From positions 1 to 64,000 of the forward strand of contig NZ_JACJRC010000017.1 of the NCBI RefSeq assembly GCF_014697025.1: a stretch of DNA of 64,000 nt. Reading direction: 5' to 3'. The position numbers and the translations under genes are program-made. Source of the stretch: Alkalinema sp. FACHB-956. GTDB taxonomy: Bacteria > Cyanobacteriota > Cyanobacteriia > Leptolyngbyales > Leptolyngbyaceae. Numbering within the stretch: position 1 is the stretch's first letter; each line of letters opens with the position of its first letter. The notes below the pieces were generated by a model that was not told where the DNA came from, did no database searches, and saw only the letters and a list, made by a program, of their open reading frames with translations. This document shows positions 36,301 through 44,302 of the stretch, piece by piece.

Positions 36301-37648
36301 GTCCTCCCATGTCATGGATGGTAAACGGGTTCTAGTGGTAGATGACAACCCTGTCCACGGCAAAATTTTGCACCAGCAATTGAATAACTTGGGCATAGTC
36401 TCCCAGATCGTCGATTCTGGCAAAGCGGCCCTCGCTTGTCTCCAGCAAAATACGCCCTTCGATTTGGCCATTATTGATATGCGAATGCCGCAGATGAATG
36501 GTTTGGAACTCGCCCAGACGATTCATCAGTTGCCCCAATGCTCCAAGCTACCCTTAGTCCTGATGAGCTCCCTCGATCGGAGTGAATTGGGATCCGCTCA
36601 AACTAGCGAGCATTTTGCAGGCATTTTATCCAAGCCGCCGAAGCGATCGCAACTGTTTGATACCTTGGTGGAAATCTTCGATCGTCAACCTCAGCCTGGG
36701 GCCGTGTCGAGTAGCGACGCCTCCAATCAAATTGACAGCCAACTGGCCGAGCAGCATCCCCTACGGATTTTGCTCGTCGAAGATAATGCTGTGAATCAAA
36801 AACTAGCTATTCAACTGTTGAAGCGCTTGGGATACCGTGCCGATATTGCGAGCAACGGCCTAGAAGCTTTGGATGCGGTGCAGCGCCAAACCTACGATCT
36901 CATTTTCATGGACGTACAAATGCCGGAAATGGATGGTTTGACAGCGACGCAGGAACTCTGCAAGCGTTATGCCGCCCATCAACGGCCTCGAATTGTTGCG
37001 ATGACGGCCAATGCGATGGCGGGCGATCGCGAAAAATGCCTCAATGCTGGGATGGATGACTATGTCAGTAAACCCGTGCGCATTAAAAACCTAGTCCAAG
37101 CCCTCAAAAATACCCAACCCCGACTAACCACGACCCCGTTGGAGGACTCCGCCATGCTGAATAATCGTAGCCTTGCAGCGCTCACCCTCACGTCTGAGAC
37201 CCCAGCTACTCCGGCGGTCTCTCCGGAATCGTCCTCTACAGCCCCAGCATCACCCGCCCAAAACCAGCAACCGCCTGCGATCGATGAGGAAGCCATCAGT
37301 GAACTCATTGACATGTTGGGAGAAGAGGGAACCAGCGTCTTTGTAGAAATTATTCACAATTATTTTGAAGATGCACCCACCTGTCTTCGTCAGATGGAGC
37401 AGGCGATCGCCCAACAGGATGCCAATGGGCTCAGAGCCGCAGCCCATACCCTCAAAGGAATCAGTGCCGCGATCGGAGCTTTGCCCTTGAGTGAAATCTG
37501 TAAGGAACTGGAACTGTTTGGACGGCAGGGCAATGTTGACCCAGCCCAGATGCCGATTATGCCCCTACTTCAGCAAGCTCAGCAGGAGTACGATCGGGTG
37601 GAGGCAGAGTTACACCTTCGCCTTCGTCCCTTTACTACACCAGTTTAG
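33374..37648 (+). CDS. Large hybrid sensor histidine kinase with two receivers and HPt
   Basis: A 1424-residue cytosolic phosphorelay protein. Domains in order: GAF (about 45-225), PAS (240-360), GAF (370-530), GAF (555-705), HisKA with phospho-accepting H736 in [10 protein letters not shown], HATPase (about 850-970, with [11 protein letters not shown] and GGTGLGL), receiver 1 (D1035 in IIDMRMP), receiver 2 (D1180 in [11 protein letters not shown]) and a C-terminal HPt domain (H1358 in AAHTLKG). All phosphotransfer residues are present, so a full His-Asp-His relay is possible within one chain. No membrane helix is seen; the input is probably a cytosolic ligand or chromophore, although no clear bilin cysteine was identified. 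The start is GTG. The partner regulator is not in the window. Confidence 0.93.
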   Translation: MEDLPIAHPHSLFSQDVIAHPPIPPVANPQDTARRYDPNDLLQAIMAAQSQFINAEAPKALFNGLLENLLILTNSAYGFIGEVLYSSTQEPYFPEAHMKIRGCPYLKTHSITNIAWDEATRQLYDEYEPKGMEFRNLNTLFGTVLVTGKPLISNEPSTDPRRGGLPKGHPPLNAFLGIPLYNEGVLVGMIGLANRPNGYQPEILEEFKPFLATCSGIIAAYRNERRRYDAELALRSAEEKYRSIFENASEGIYQSTIEGRYLSVNPALAKLYRYESPEELITNVNDIETEIYLKPGLRQELLNQVNANGSVIGHECQVYDRFGNILWISENMRAVRNEDGQILYYEGSVSNITQRKLAEADLCQQIDKERVLRRITLEISRSFDVQQILTTAAAEVRKFLNVDRVLFYCFAEHLSGGILVESSDPDWLLPQAHFTADHSLQLQQTIIFQDQVTETHANIYQSNLSMDYVNWLSALNVQAIASVPILQGDQLWGLLIAHHCQAPHHWEDLEIDLLQQLTTQIGIALQQSQLYQQTQAELQERERMEQELRESEAAMRELYQIISQSDRDFENAIRELLKMGCLKLGMNMGMLSQVVDDQVEVLYSWCSSGAVCKQVTIPLEETYCQEVLQRQKTVSILSVTGSEWPHRTCHRELNIQSYLGTPIWVHGQLYGTLAFYGFSHRSQPFRSIEQEILHLMAQWIGSEIERQKAAQELAQARDEALAATRAKSEFLATMSHEIRTPMNAVIGMTGLLLDTPLTPEQADFVETIRNGGDTLLTVINDILDFSKIESGKLELEEQPFDLQLCLEEAVDLVMPQAQEKRLEIAHQIEATVPHCILGDVTRLRQVLVNLLSNAVKFTERGEVMVSVTPYVPPSSAEDLEHPVSPPEQIEICFAVQDSGIGIPPERMDRLFKPFSQVDSSTTRKYGGTGLGLVICKQLIEIMGGHIWVESEVDRGTTFYFTIAAQPLKEFPQPQPPSSHVMDGKRVLVVDDNPVHGKILHQQLNNLGIVSQIVDSGKAALACLQQNTPFDLAIIDMRMPQMNGLELAQTIHQLPQCSKLPLVLMSSLDRSELGSAQTSEHFAGILSKPPKRSQLFDTLVEIFDRQPQPGAVSSSDASNQIDSQLAEQHPLRILLVEDNAVNQKLAIQLLKRLGYRADIASNGLEALDAVQRQTYDLIFMDVQMPEMDGLTATQELCKRYAAHQRPRIVAMTANAMAGDREKCLNAGMDDYVSKPVRIKNLVQALKNTQPRLTTTPLEDSAMLNNRSLAALTLTSETPATPAVSPESSSTAPASPAQNQQPPAIDEEAISELIDMLGEEGTSVFVEIIHNYFEDAPTCLRQMEQAIAQQDANGLRAAAHTLKGISAAIGALPLSEICKELELFGRQGNVDPAQMPIMPLLQQAQQEYDRVEAELHLRLRPFTTPV

Positions 37649-37691
37649 GTGCCATGCCAGTTTAGGTCTCTATGCCAATTTAGGCGGGCTG
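37640..37691. repeat. Three-unit array at the kinase stop codon
   Basis: CCAGTTTAGGTGCCATG, CCAGTTTAGGTCTCTATG and CCAATTTAGGCGGGCTG at 37640-37656, 37657-37674 and 37675-37691. The first includes the last two codons and the stop TAG (37646-37648); each later unit repeats TTTAG. Confidence 0.92.
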
Positions 37692-37775
37692 ACCCGCGCC
37701 CGATCGTCTGCTCCAACCTATCCAGTCTGCTTCAAATTATCCAGTCCACTCAAGCCTAAACAGTCCGCTGATCCC

Positions 37776-37813
37776 CAAGCTGGGGCTAGCCCACTGTTCT
37801 GCGGCTAGCCGAC
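37776..37813. repeat. Two-unit 19-bp duplication at the aroA stop codon
   Basis: Two 19-bp units (37776-37794 and 37795-37813) share GGGCTAGCC/CGGCTAGCC cores. The second contains the stop codon of minus-strand aroA at 37805-37807. A further weak 19-20-bp series lies at about 37718-37775. Confidence 0.75.
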
Positions 37814-39154
37814 AATCTGTTCTAGGGTTGCCACAAAGTCAGGGTAGGAAATGGAAGCGGCCTCTGCCCGATGAATCGTGGTTGTTCCAGCCGCATTCAA
37901 AGCTGCGATCGCTAAACTCATGGCAATGCGGTGGTCGGTATAGCTGTCCACAGCAGTGCCTGTGAGGGGAGTCCCGCCTGTGATTTCCATGCCATCGGGT
38001 AATTCTGTAACCCGAGCTCCCATGGCGTTCAATTGGTTCGCCATCACCGTGATGCGATCGCTCTCCTTCACCCGCAGTTCTTCCGCATCCTGAATCACCG
38101 TTGTCCCCTCCGCAAAGGCAGCGGCCACCGCCAGCACCGGAATTTCATCAATCAACCGAGGAATGATGTCCCCCGCAATGCGCGTCGCTTTGAGGGCACT
38201 GTGGCGCACCCGCAGGTCAGCAACCGGCTCACCCGCCACTTCCCGCTCGTTTTCCAGGGTGATGTCCGCACCCATCGACTGAAGGGCTTCTAAAATTCCT
38301 GTGCGGGTAGGATTAATGCCCACATTTTCCACAGTTAGATCGGATCCTGGTACAATCGCACCCGCTACCAGCCAAAAGGCCGCTGAACTGATATCGCCTG
38401 GAACCACCACGGTTTGCCCTTGCAGCCTTGCTTGCCCTGTCACGGTGGCGCTAATGGTTTCCGGATCGACTTCAACTTCAGCCCCAAAGGCTCGCAGCAT
38501 TCGCTCGCTGTGATCGCGGGAGAGCGCCGGTTCTGTTACCGTCGTTTTGCCGTCGGCCATCAATCCGGCGAGTAAGATGCAGGATTTGACCTGTGCTGAG
38601 GCGATCGGGGATTGATAGTGGATGGGCTTAAGCACTTGCCCCTTAACGGACAGCGGTGCCAAGGAATCCGCTTGACGACCCCAGATCTGGGCTCCCATCA
38701 TTTGCAACGGCTTCACGACCCGAGACATCGGGCGCGATCGCAGGGAAGAATCACCCGTCACGGTGAAGTATTTTCCCGGATGGGATGCCAGAATACCTAG
38801 CATCAGTCTTAGTGTGGTACCTGAATTGCCTGCGTTGAGCACATCCAAGGGCTCCTGTAGGCAACCTAACCCAATCCCTTTCACCCGGACTTCTTGGGTA
38901 TTCAGGTCAGAAATCTCGGCTCCCATGGCCCGAAAGCACTCAGCCGTACTGCGCGGATCTTCCCCCAGCAGTAGCCCATGGATAATCGTTTCACCTTCGG
39001 CCAGCGCGCCCAACATGAGCGATCGATGGGAAATGGACTTATCGCCAGGAATCTTAATCCGCCCGTGGAGTCCATGGCAGGCTGAGCCACCCTGTATCAC
39101 GAGATCCTGATGATGGCTGACGGGTTTCACTGTTATGACGGTGGTTGTGGCCAT
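37805..39154 (-). CDS. aroA: 3-phosphoshikimate 1-carboxyvinyltransferase (EPSP synthase)
   Basis: The 449-residue enzyme joins shikimate-3-phosphate and phosphoenolpyruvate in the aromatic amino-acid pathway. Motifs visible: [20 protein letters not shown] (substrate lysine and Ser), [47 protein letters not shown] and [16 protein letters not shown]. Length is normal. The ATG at 39154 ([13 protein letters not shown]) is chosen; the frame is open for 34 more codons upstream, with no family similarity. It converges with the hybrid kinase gene across a repeat-filled spacer. Confidence 0.96.
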   Translation of the reverse strand: MATTTVITVKPVSHHQDLVIQGGSACHGLHGRIKIPGDKSISHRSLMLGALAEGETIIHGLLLGEDPRSTAECFRAMGAEISDLNTQEVRVKGIGLGCLQEPLDVLNAGNSGTTLRLMLGILASHPGKYFTVTGDSSLRSRPMSRVVKPLQMMGAQIWGRQADSLAPLSVKGQVLKPIHYQSPIASAQVKSCILLAGLMADGKTTVTEPALSRDHSERMLRAFGAEVEVDPETISATVTGQARLQGQTVVVPGDISSAAFWLVAGAIVPGSDLTVENVGINPTRTGILEALQSMGADITLENEREVAGEPVADLRVRHSALKATRIAGDIIPRLIDEIPVLAVAAAFAEGTTVIQDAEELRVKESDRITVMANQLNAMGARVTELPDGMEITGGTPLTGTAVDSYTDHRIAMSLAIAALNAAGTTTIHRAEAASISYPDFVATLEQIVG

Positions 39155-39464
39155 AGGGAATTCGATAGACTGGCGAAAGTTGCGATCGTCTATCCTATCA
39201 AGGAATTGAAAGCGTAGATGGAAAATTCGCAAGGGATTTCTTGAGACCCAAGCCATGGGGCCTACGTCTAAGTCCCTCGGTTGCTCGTTGAGTGGAGTTC
39301 AATCAGTGTTGTTCGATCGCTATAGCTCGATTGCGGTAGCTCGATCTCAGTTCAGCGCTGACCCACAGTTAGGCAGAGCTAGACAATCTGAATTTTCGAT
39401 CCAACGGCTGCATCTGACTTTTCTCTGTTTGATCCTGTGACTTCTCAATTGTGTGGTTCCCCTT

Positions 39465-39947
39465 ATGTTGACTCATTTCCGTCGCCCTGTTTGCCTGTCC
39501 GTCATGTCTGCGGACTTGGCCATTTGCTCTAACGTTGAAACCGTTGGCACCTTGTACCAGCGGGATGCCCAACGCTTCCATCTGCTGCTGACCGAACCTA
39601 AAGTCTGTGAACCCTGCGCACCTATTGAGCATCCTGGGGTTCCCTCTGCGGATCAGCTACGGTTGATTTGGATTGAGATGTCGCCCCTCCGTGTCACCAT
39701 GACGATGCAGGGAAATGGCAAGCTGAGCTATCGCCATCTGTGGGAACGGAACGCCTATGGATTGAGTCGCTACTGGTTGCAAGGGGATGATGTAGGGCAA
39801 AGTCACCAACTCCAACTGCGCAACTTCACGGTGGGTTTACACCTCGATGGCAACCCCCTACCCACAGCCTTGGCACTGGAATATGAACTATGGTCAGCCC
39901 ACAGCCGTCTAGGTCGGTATACGCTTCAACTTGATATCCAGCACTAA
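39465..39947 (+). CDS. Conserved hypothetical protein, 160 residues
   Basis: I do not recognise the family by name. The protein contains VETVGTLYQRDAQRFHLLLT, three cysteines in LTEPKVCEPCAPIE and the N-terminal region, and a C-terminal domain rich in beta-strands (LRLIWIEMSPLRVTMTMQ, GRYTLQLDIQH). No signal peptide or membrane helix is seen. Either a GTG at 39453 or the ATG at 39465 could be the start, and neither has a strong ribosome-binding site. It is divergent from aroA. Downstream there is a weak duplication of the 3' end (ATATCCAGC at 39934 and 39961). Confidence 0.6.
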   Translation: MLTHFRRPVCLSVMSADLAICSNVETVGTLYQRDAQRFHLLLTEPKVCEPCAPIEHPGVPSADQLRLIWIEMSPLRVTMTMQGNGKLSYRHLWERNAYGLSRYWLQGDDVGQSHQLQLRNFTVGLHLDGNPLPTALALEYELWSAHSRLGRYTLQLDIQH

Positions 39948-40061
39948 GCGCTGAGTTGCAATATCCAGCTGTAAATCTCTAATTCCAGCATCCAATTCCC
40001 TCGTCTTATTTCAACGTCCAATTCCACCCTGCCTATCTCGTCCTAAGGATAAGTGGTTCGA

Positions 40062-40103
40062 TCGACCGAGTTAATCGACCGAGTTAACAGTACTGCGAAT
40101 TAA
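40062..40103. repeat. 13-bp array at the GH104 stop codon
   Basis: TCGACCGAGTTAA is repeated exactly at 40062-40074 and 40075-40087, followed by a 16-bp relative ending ATTAA at 40088-40103. The last contains the minus-strand stop codon (40100-40102), and TTA recurs in each unit. Confidence 0.88.
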
Positions 40104-41158
40104 CGCCCAGTCGCTTTAACAGTACTGGTCGATCGATCAGCATTGGTAGGCATCTGTGGAGTGCCAATCTGAATCGTGCCAATCTGACCAATCTGAATCG
40201 TGGGTGTGGCGGGCATACTGGCTAAGCTCAATTCCTCCCGCAGCACCCGTTGATACACTTGAGGCAAGCTGGCACTCATGGAATTGGTCTCAATACCATA
40301 GCCGAGACTCGTCCAAGTCGGAGACAGGATTTCTAAGACTTGGGTAATTTTGCCCTGCCGCAACAAACTGGACAAATCGGTGCCCCACGCGGTGGCATCA
40401 CTTAACCAACGGTAGACAACCGCATCTTGGTATAACGGCTCGAAACTATAGCGATGCCATAGCCAAAACCCGCCAGGGTGGGGATGGTAGCGTTCAGCTT
40501 GTTCCAGCCAAGTAGTGGTGATGAACTGATAGCGTCCAGCCGCTGTTGTACATTGCCCAACGTTAGGGCCTACGGCGATCGGCACACAGCGATCGGGATG
40601 ACGGCTGAGGTCTTGGGTATATTCGCCCCCGTAAATCACGGCGTAGGGATTCTGCACATTGGACTCACTGGCCGAGATTGTCCGCATTAGTGCCCGAATA
40701 TATGGATCGCCCCCTTGCATGACCAATGGTGTTTCGGCTCCTTTCCCTAGGGTTCCGCCCCAGGGCATCCGTTGTTCTCGGAGATTGAGCACAATAAAGA
40801 TCAACCACAGAATGATGGTGCAGTGGACGAGAAATTTGCCAAGGGTATAGTCTTTGGAAGGAGTTGCATCGGCCATACTGACATCAGCTTTGAACAGTAA
40901 AGTACGTCGCAAGAGGCTACCGGGCAGGAGTGGCAGCAGATTTAGGGTAGGCACCAGCCTGAGCCGAGATGGCCGCAGAGCTGGGCTGGCTTGAGCAGTT
41001 GGTTGGCTTCGGACGTGCGATCGCACCTGGCCCTTAAGCTTGCCTTGAAGGATGGTCAACAACCTGTTTTTCGCCGTTATTCCAGCCTCGATCTGAGCCA
41101 CCATCCATGACGGAGGCATCGATCGCCGTCGGGAACTTCGGGGACGGTGCTTGGGCAT
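40100..41158 (-). CDS. Membrane-anchored GH104-like muramidase
   Basis: A 352-residue protein with a basic N-terminal cytosolic segment of about 105 residues, one membrane helix (about 107-124, FLVHCTIILWLIFIVLNL) and a lysozyme-like domain at about 140-310. The proposed catalytic glutamate is in MRTISASESNVQNPYAVIYG, followed by GRYQFITTTWLEQAERY, as in phage-related GH104 muramidases. It would cut glycan strands of peptidoglycan from the periplasmic side. No phage genes are near, and the anchor is unlike a phage lysozyme, so a cellular wall-remodelling role is favoured. Start ATG at 41158. Confidence 0.82.
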   Translation of the reverse strand: MPKHRPRSSRRRSMPPSWMVAQIEAGITAKNRLLTILQGKLKGQVRSHVRSQPTAQASPALRPSRLRLVPTLNLLPLLPGSLLRRTLLFKADVSMADATPSKDYTLGKFLVHCTIILWLIFIVLNLREQRMPWGGTLGKGAETPLVMQGGDPYIRALMRTISASESNVQNPYAVIYGGEYTQDLSRHPDRCVPIAVGPNVGQCTTAAGRYQFITTTWLEQAERYHPHPGGFWLWHRYSFEPLYQDAVVYRWLSDATAWGTDLSSLLRQGKITQVLEILSPTWTSLGYGIETNSMSASLPQVYQRVLREELSLASMPATPTIQIGQIGTIQIGTPQMPTNADRSTSTVKATGR

Positions 41159-41196
41159 TGTACTCCAGTTTAACCAGAAGGAACGATGGGTTCGAT

Positions 41197-41324
41197 GCGA
41201 CCTGAAGGCAATTCAATCTGTAAGCAATGCAATTTGCAAGCAATGCAACTTGAAAGCAATCCAACTTGCAACCAATCCAACCTGAAACTAATACAATCTG
41301 TGACAACTTTAACCTGTGACAACT
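41197..41324. repeat. Eight-unit 16-bp degenerate tandem array
   Basis: Eight units of exactly 16 bp run from 41197 to 41324 without indels, for example TCAATCTGTAAGCAAT, GCAATTTGCAAGCAAT, GCAACTTGAAAGCAAT and CCAACTTGCAACCAAT. It occupies most of the spacer between the ABC gene and the GH104 gene. Further weak copies continue to about 41345. Confidence 0.92.
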
Positions 41325-41396
41325 GTAATCCACTGTAATCCGCCACAGATTAACTACACCAGGGCAACTGTACAAGCAACCTGTTGCAAACTCCAG

Positions 41397-43046
41397 CTAT
41401 GCACAATTCATTTGCAGCATGGGAGCAGCGGCGAGTAGTGTTTGGGTGTAAGAATGCTGCGGATTATCGAATACAGCGGAAGTTTGGTCAAGTTCAACGA
41501 TTTTTCCTTGATACATAACCGCAATCCGATCGCAGAAAAACCGCGCGACCCAAAGATCATGGGTAATGAATAGGTAAGTTAACTCAAACTCGTCCTTGAG
41601 TTCCTGCATCAGTTCCAGCACTTGGGTGCGTACCGTGGCATCCAACATACTGACGGGTTCATCACAAATGACCAGCTTGGGTCGGGTAATCAACGCCCGC
41701 GCGATCGCCACCCGCTGCTGTTGGCCTCCCGAGAGTTCCCCTGGATAGCGATCGTAAAATTCCTTAGGATGCAAGCCGACCCGCTGTAGCATGGCTTCTA
41801 CTTGGGGTTTTGCGGTTTGGGGAGTAGCCATTTGATGGATCAACAAGGGATCGGCAATGCTATCCCCGATCGTCATCCGAGGATTTAAACAAGCATGGGG
41901 ATCTTGGAAAATCATTTGAATATCTCGCCGTTGCCGCAGCATAGCCTGACGCTTCAGGGGAGCCAAATCCTGGCCTAAAAATTCGACTTGTCCCGCAGTA
42001 GGCTTGAGCAGTTGCAAAATTGTGCGGGACAGCGTGGATTTGCCGCACCCCGACTCACCCACTAGCCCCAAGGTTTCCCCTGGATAGAGGTCCAAATCGA
42101 TGCCGTCCACTGCGCGAATCGTGCGATCGTTGGCTTTGGAAAAGACCTTGGCCAGAAAATTAGCTTCCAGGGTGTAGTACTGTTTTAAGCTCCGTAGACG
42201 TAATAGGGGGGATGGTGATATAGCAGACTCAGTCGATCCAGCAGGCTCAGCAGCAGGATTGTGGTTGCCTTGGAGGTAGAGCGCTGACTGCAACAGGGAT
42301 TTGGTGTAGTCGTGCTGCGGATTTTGAAATACTTCGGGAGTGGCTCCCCACTCGACCAAGTGGCCGTCGTACATGACGGCAATGCGATCGCAATATTCAC
42401 CCACCAGAGCCAAATCATGGGAAATCAGAATTAACGCCATATTGCGGTCTTCGCAGAGACGTTTGAGTTCCTGCAAAATTTGGGCTGCAACCGTGACATC
42501 CAAGCTGGTTGTCGGTTCATCGGCGATGATTAACTTGGGATTCAACAGCAGTGCTAGGGCGATCGCCACCCGTTGCCGCATTCCCCCACTGAATTCATGG
42601 GGATACTGCGACCAGCGCTCGGCTGGAATTTTGACCGCTTGCAAGACTTCTAGGGCACGGGCTTTGGCTTCTTTTGTGGAAATCTCAGGACGGTGGGCTT
42701 GGAGGGTTTCTAGGCAATGCTCGCCGATCGTCAACAATGGATTCAATCGCGTCATTGGATCCTGGAAAATGAGCGCAATTTCCTCCCCCCGGAACCGTTG
42801 CAGTTGACGATCGGAGAGTTGGTATAGATTTTGACCTGCAAATTGAATTTGACCTTCCACGATCGCCGCATCGGAGAGCAACCGCACAATAGCCCGCCCG
42901 ATCGTGGATTTGCCACACCCCGACTCGCCCACCAAGCCTAACCGTTCCCCCGGTTGTAGAACGAGCGAAACATCATCCACAACCCAAGGTGCATGAGAAC
43001 TGTAGGCAATCTTGAGGTGATCGATCGTGAGCAATGCTTCAACCAT
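41397..43046 (-). CDS. Dipeptide/oligopeptide-type ABC transporter with two fused ATPase domains
   Basis: The 549-residue protein contains two nucleotide-binding domains, each with Walker [10 protein letters not shown] (about residues 40-48 and 328-336), signature motifs ([12 protein letters not shown] and [12 protein letters not shown]) and Walker B ([12 protein letters not shown] and [12 protein letters not shown]). Both halves resemble DppD/DppF-type ATPases that power uptake of peptides, nickel or related solutes. Permease and binding-protein genes are absent from the window, as is common in cyanobacteria. The ATG at 43046 is the preferred start; upstream the frame runs through a 15-bp repeat array. 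Confidence 0.92.
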   Translation of the reverse strand: MVEALLTIDHLKIAYSSHAPWVVDDVSLVLQPGERLGLVGESGCGKSTIGRAIVRLLSDAAIVEGQIQFAGQNLYQLSDRQLQRFRGEEIALIFQDPMTRLNPLLTIGEHCLETLQAHRPEISTKEAKARALEVLQAVKIPAERWSQYPHEFSGGMRQRVAIALALLLNPKLIIADEPTTSLDVTVAAQILQELKRLCEDRNMALILISHDLALVGEYCDRIAVMYDGHLVEWGATPEVFQNPQHDYTKSLLQSALYLQGNHNPAAEPAGSTESAISPSPLLRLRSLKQYYTLEANFLAKVFSKANDRTIRAVDGIDLDLYPGETLGLVGESGCGKSTLSRTILQLLKPTAGQVEFLGQDLAPLKRQAMLRQRRDIQMIFQDPHACLNPRMTIGDSIADPLLIHQMATPQTAKPQVEAMLQRVGLHPKEFYDRYPGELSGGQQQRVAIARALITRPKLVICDEPVSMLDATVRTQVLELMQELKDEFELTYLFITHDLWVARFFCDRIAVMYQGKIVELDQTSAVFDNPQHSYTQTLLAAAPMLQMNCA

Positions 43047-43084
43047 AGGAAAGGGAAGATTAAGGGAGAGCAAGGTAATGAGTG

Positions 43085-43144
43085 CACTTTTACTGGTAGC
43101 ACTTTTACTGGTAGCACCTTCACTAGGGACAATGCTGCTAGGGA
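43085..43144. repeat. 15-bp tandem array, four units
   Basis: CACTTTTACTGGTAG is repeated exactly at 43085-43099 and 43100-43114, then diverged units follow at 43115-43129 and 43130-43144. It lies directly upstream of the ABC gene start. Confidence 0.88.
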
Positions 43145-43210
43145 TGCTGCTAACGATAATGTCATCAATACAATCTTGCAGCAATCTTACCCTGAGTTTG
43201 ATGGTGCTCG

Positions 43211-43252
43211 CGTCTTTAGTGTCACGTCTTTAGTGTCGTGTCTTGAGCAAGG
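43211..43252. repeat. 14-bp tandem array, three units
   Basis: CGTCTTTAGTGTCA, CGTCTTTAGTGTCG and TGTCTTGAGCAAGG at 43211-43224, 43225-43238 and 43239-43252, between the ABC gene and the PatD-like gene. Confidence 0.85.
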
Positions 43253-43260
43253 CCACCGTG

Positions 43261-43731
43261 CTAGGGGCGTTCTTGGGGATTCTCAACGGTTTGCCCTAGC
43301 TGATGCAAAATTCCATCGCAGTAACGAATCAGGGTTTCTAGCCGATCGATGACCTGCTGGGTGCGTTGCCCCTGCGTCTGTGCTTGCCGTGCCGCCGTCA
43401 AAAACGTGCAATCCAAACCCACGAGCCGCAGTTCTTTACTAATTTCAGCTTGATAGGATTGCACCTTAATCCGATGGGCAGGGTGGATATCCTCTAAGGG
43501 GATTGTTAGGATCTGCTGCCGGAACATTTGCTGGAGATTGGCGACTCCTTCGGTCATCGTGGGAACCGTCAGATTGGTGGCAGGAGAGGCAACACGATCG
43601 CGATCGTGGGAAGGATGGGTTACAGCAGCCTGACGCCGATCGGCCCCCTCTCTCACAGACTGCAACAGTTGCATTAGTTGATCCCGAAAGTCCTCATAAA
43701 TCTGATGCTGTACGGGGGAATCCTGGTTCAT
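43261..43731 (-). CDS. PatD-like protein (heterocyst frequency control family)
   Basis: The 156-residue protein is helical, with a conserved-looking C-terminal half: LQQMFRQQILTIPLEDIHPA, then YQAEISKELRLVGLDCTFLT and a final LETLIRYCDGIL. This matches my memory of the PatD family, first defined by a gene affecting heterocyst frequency in Anabaena but also found in cyanobacteria without heterocysts. Its biochemical role is not known to me. It has no signal peptide or membrane helix. It precedes the ABC gene on the same strand with a 215-base spacer containing two tandem arrays. Confidence 0.65.
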   Translation of the reverse strand: MNQDSPVQHQIYEDFRDQLMQLLQSVREGADRRQAAVTHPSHDRDRVASPATNLTVPTMTEGVANLQQMFRQQILTIPLEDIHPAHRIKVQSYQAEISKELRLVGLDCTFLTAARQAQTQGQRTQQVIDRLETLIRYCDGILHQLGQTVENPQERP

Positions 43732-44302
43732 CCTGGTTGGCGGTGCAATGCTGGCGGTGCAATGGGGAAAACCTTATAGTTGCTGCGGGGATCGTCCTCA
43801 GGCTTTTCTAACAACATGAAGAAGTGTATCAAGAATCTTGATAGAATGGGGGGATATCTTCTAAAAGTGCTTAGCAACAGCGAAAGTTGTTAGAACTTTC
43901 CTCAACCCCGGATTTTTCAACAACAGAGCTTTTGTTTTTTAAAGAAAATTTCACAAGAGTGCCAATTCCTCCACCCAGATGCAATTTTGCATCCCATGGG
44001 GCAATGGTTGGTAAAGATTAAGTTAACAATCTAGAAACCCATGGTTATAAGTCCATAGTTATAAACACATGGTGCACCTGGAGCGTTTTTCACCCTTTTT
44101 GACGGAATTTTGTTTCAATCTCCTGACGCTGACCCTAGGATGATTCGATACTTTCAAGAACTTCGAACTTCACTGTCGAACTTCACTGTCGAACTTCACT
44201 GTAGTCTGCATCCTGTACCCTTCCGCAACCAGCATCTATAGACTGTCCTAGCAAAATTCCAGCCAAGTCTTTATCCAAATCTAGTGCATTCGGGCGGCTA
44301 GC
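43732..44302. other. Divergent spacer between the PatD-like gene and the (p)ppGpp enzyme
   Basis: About 570 bases with no gene. It contains a weak 14-bp duplication near 44037-44073 (CCATGGTTATAAGT-like) and a clean 13-bp array at 44165-44203. Promoters for both flanking genes should lie here. Confidence 0.55.
44165..44203. repeat. 13-bp tandem array, three near-identical units
   Basis: GAACTTCACTGTC occurs at 44165-44177 and 44178-44190, and GAACTTCACTGTA at 44191-44203, about 100 bases before the start of the (p)ppGpp enzyme gene. Confidence 0.93.

Noticed and set aside
40100-41158. Prophage lysis gene
   Set aside because: The muramidase domain is phage-like, but the protein has a long basic cytosolic part and a membrane anchor, and no holin, capsid or integrase genes are nearby.
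41197-41324. Possible CRISPR array
   Set aside because: Units are contiguous and 16 bp long with no unique spacers between repeats, and no cas genes are in the window.
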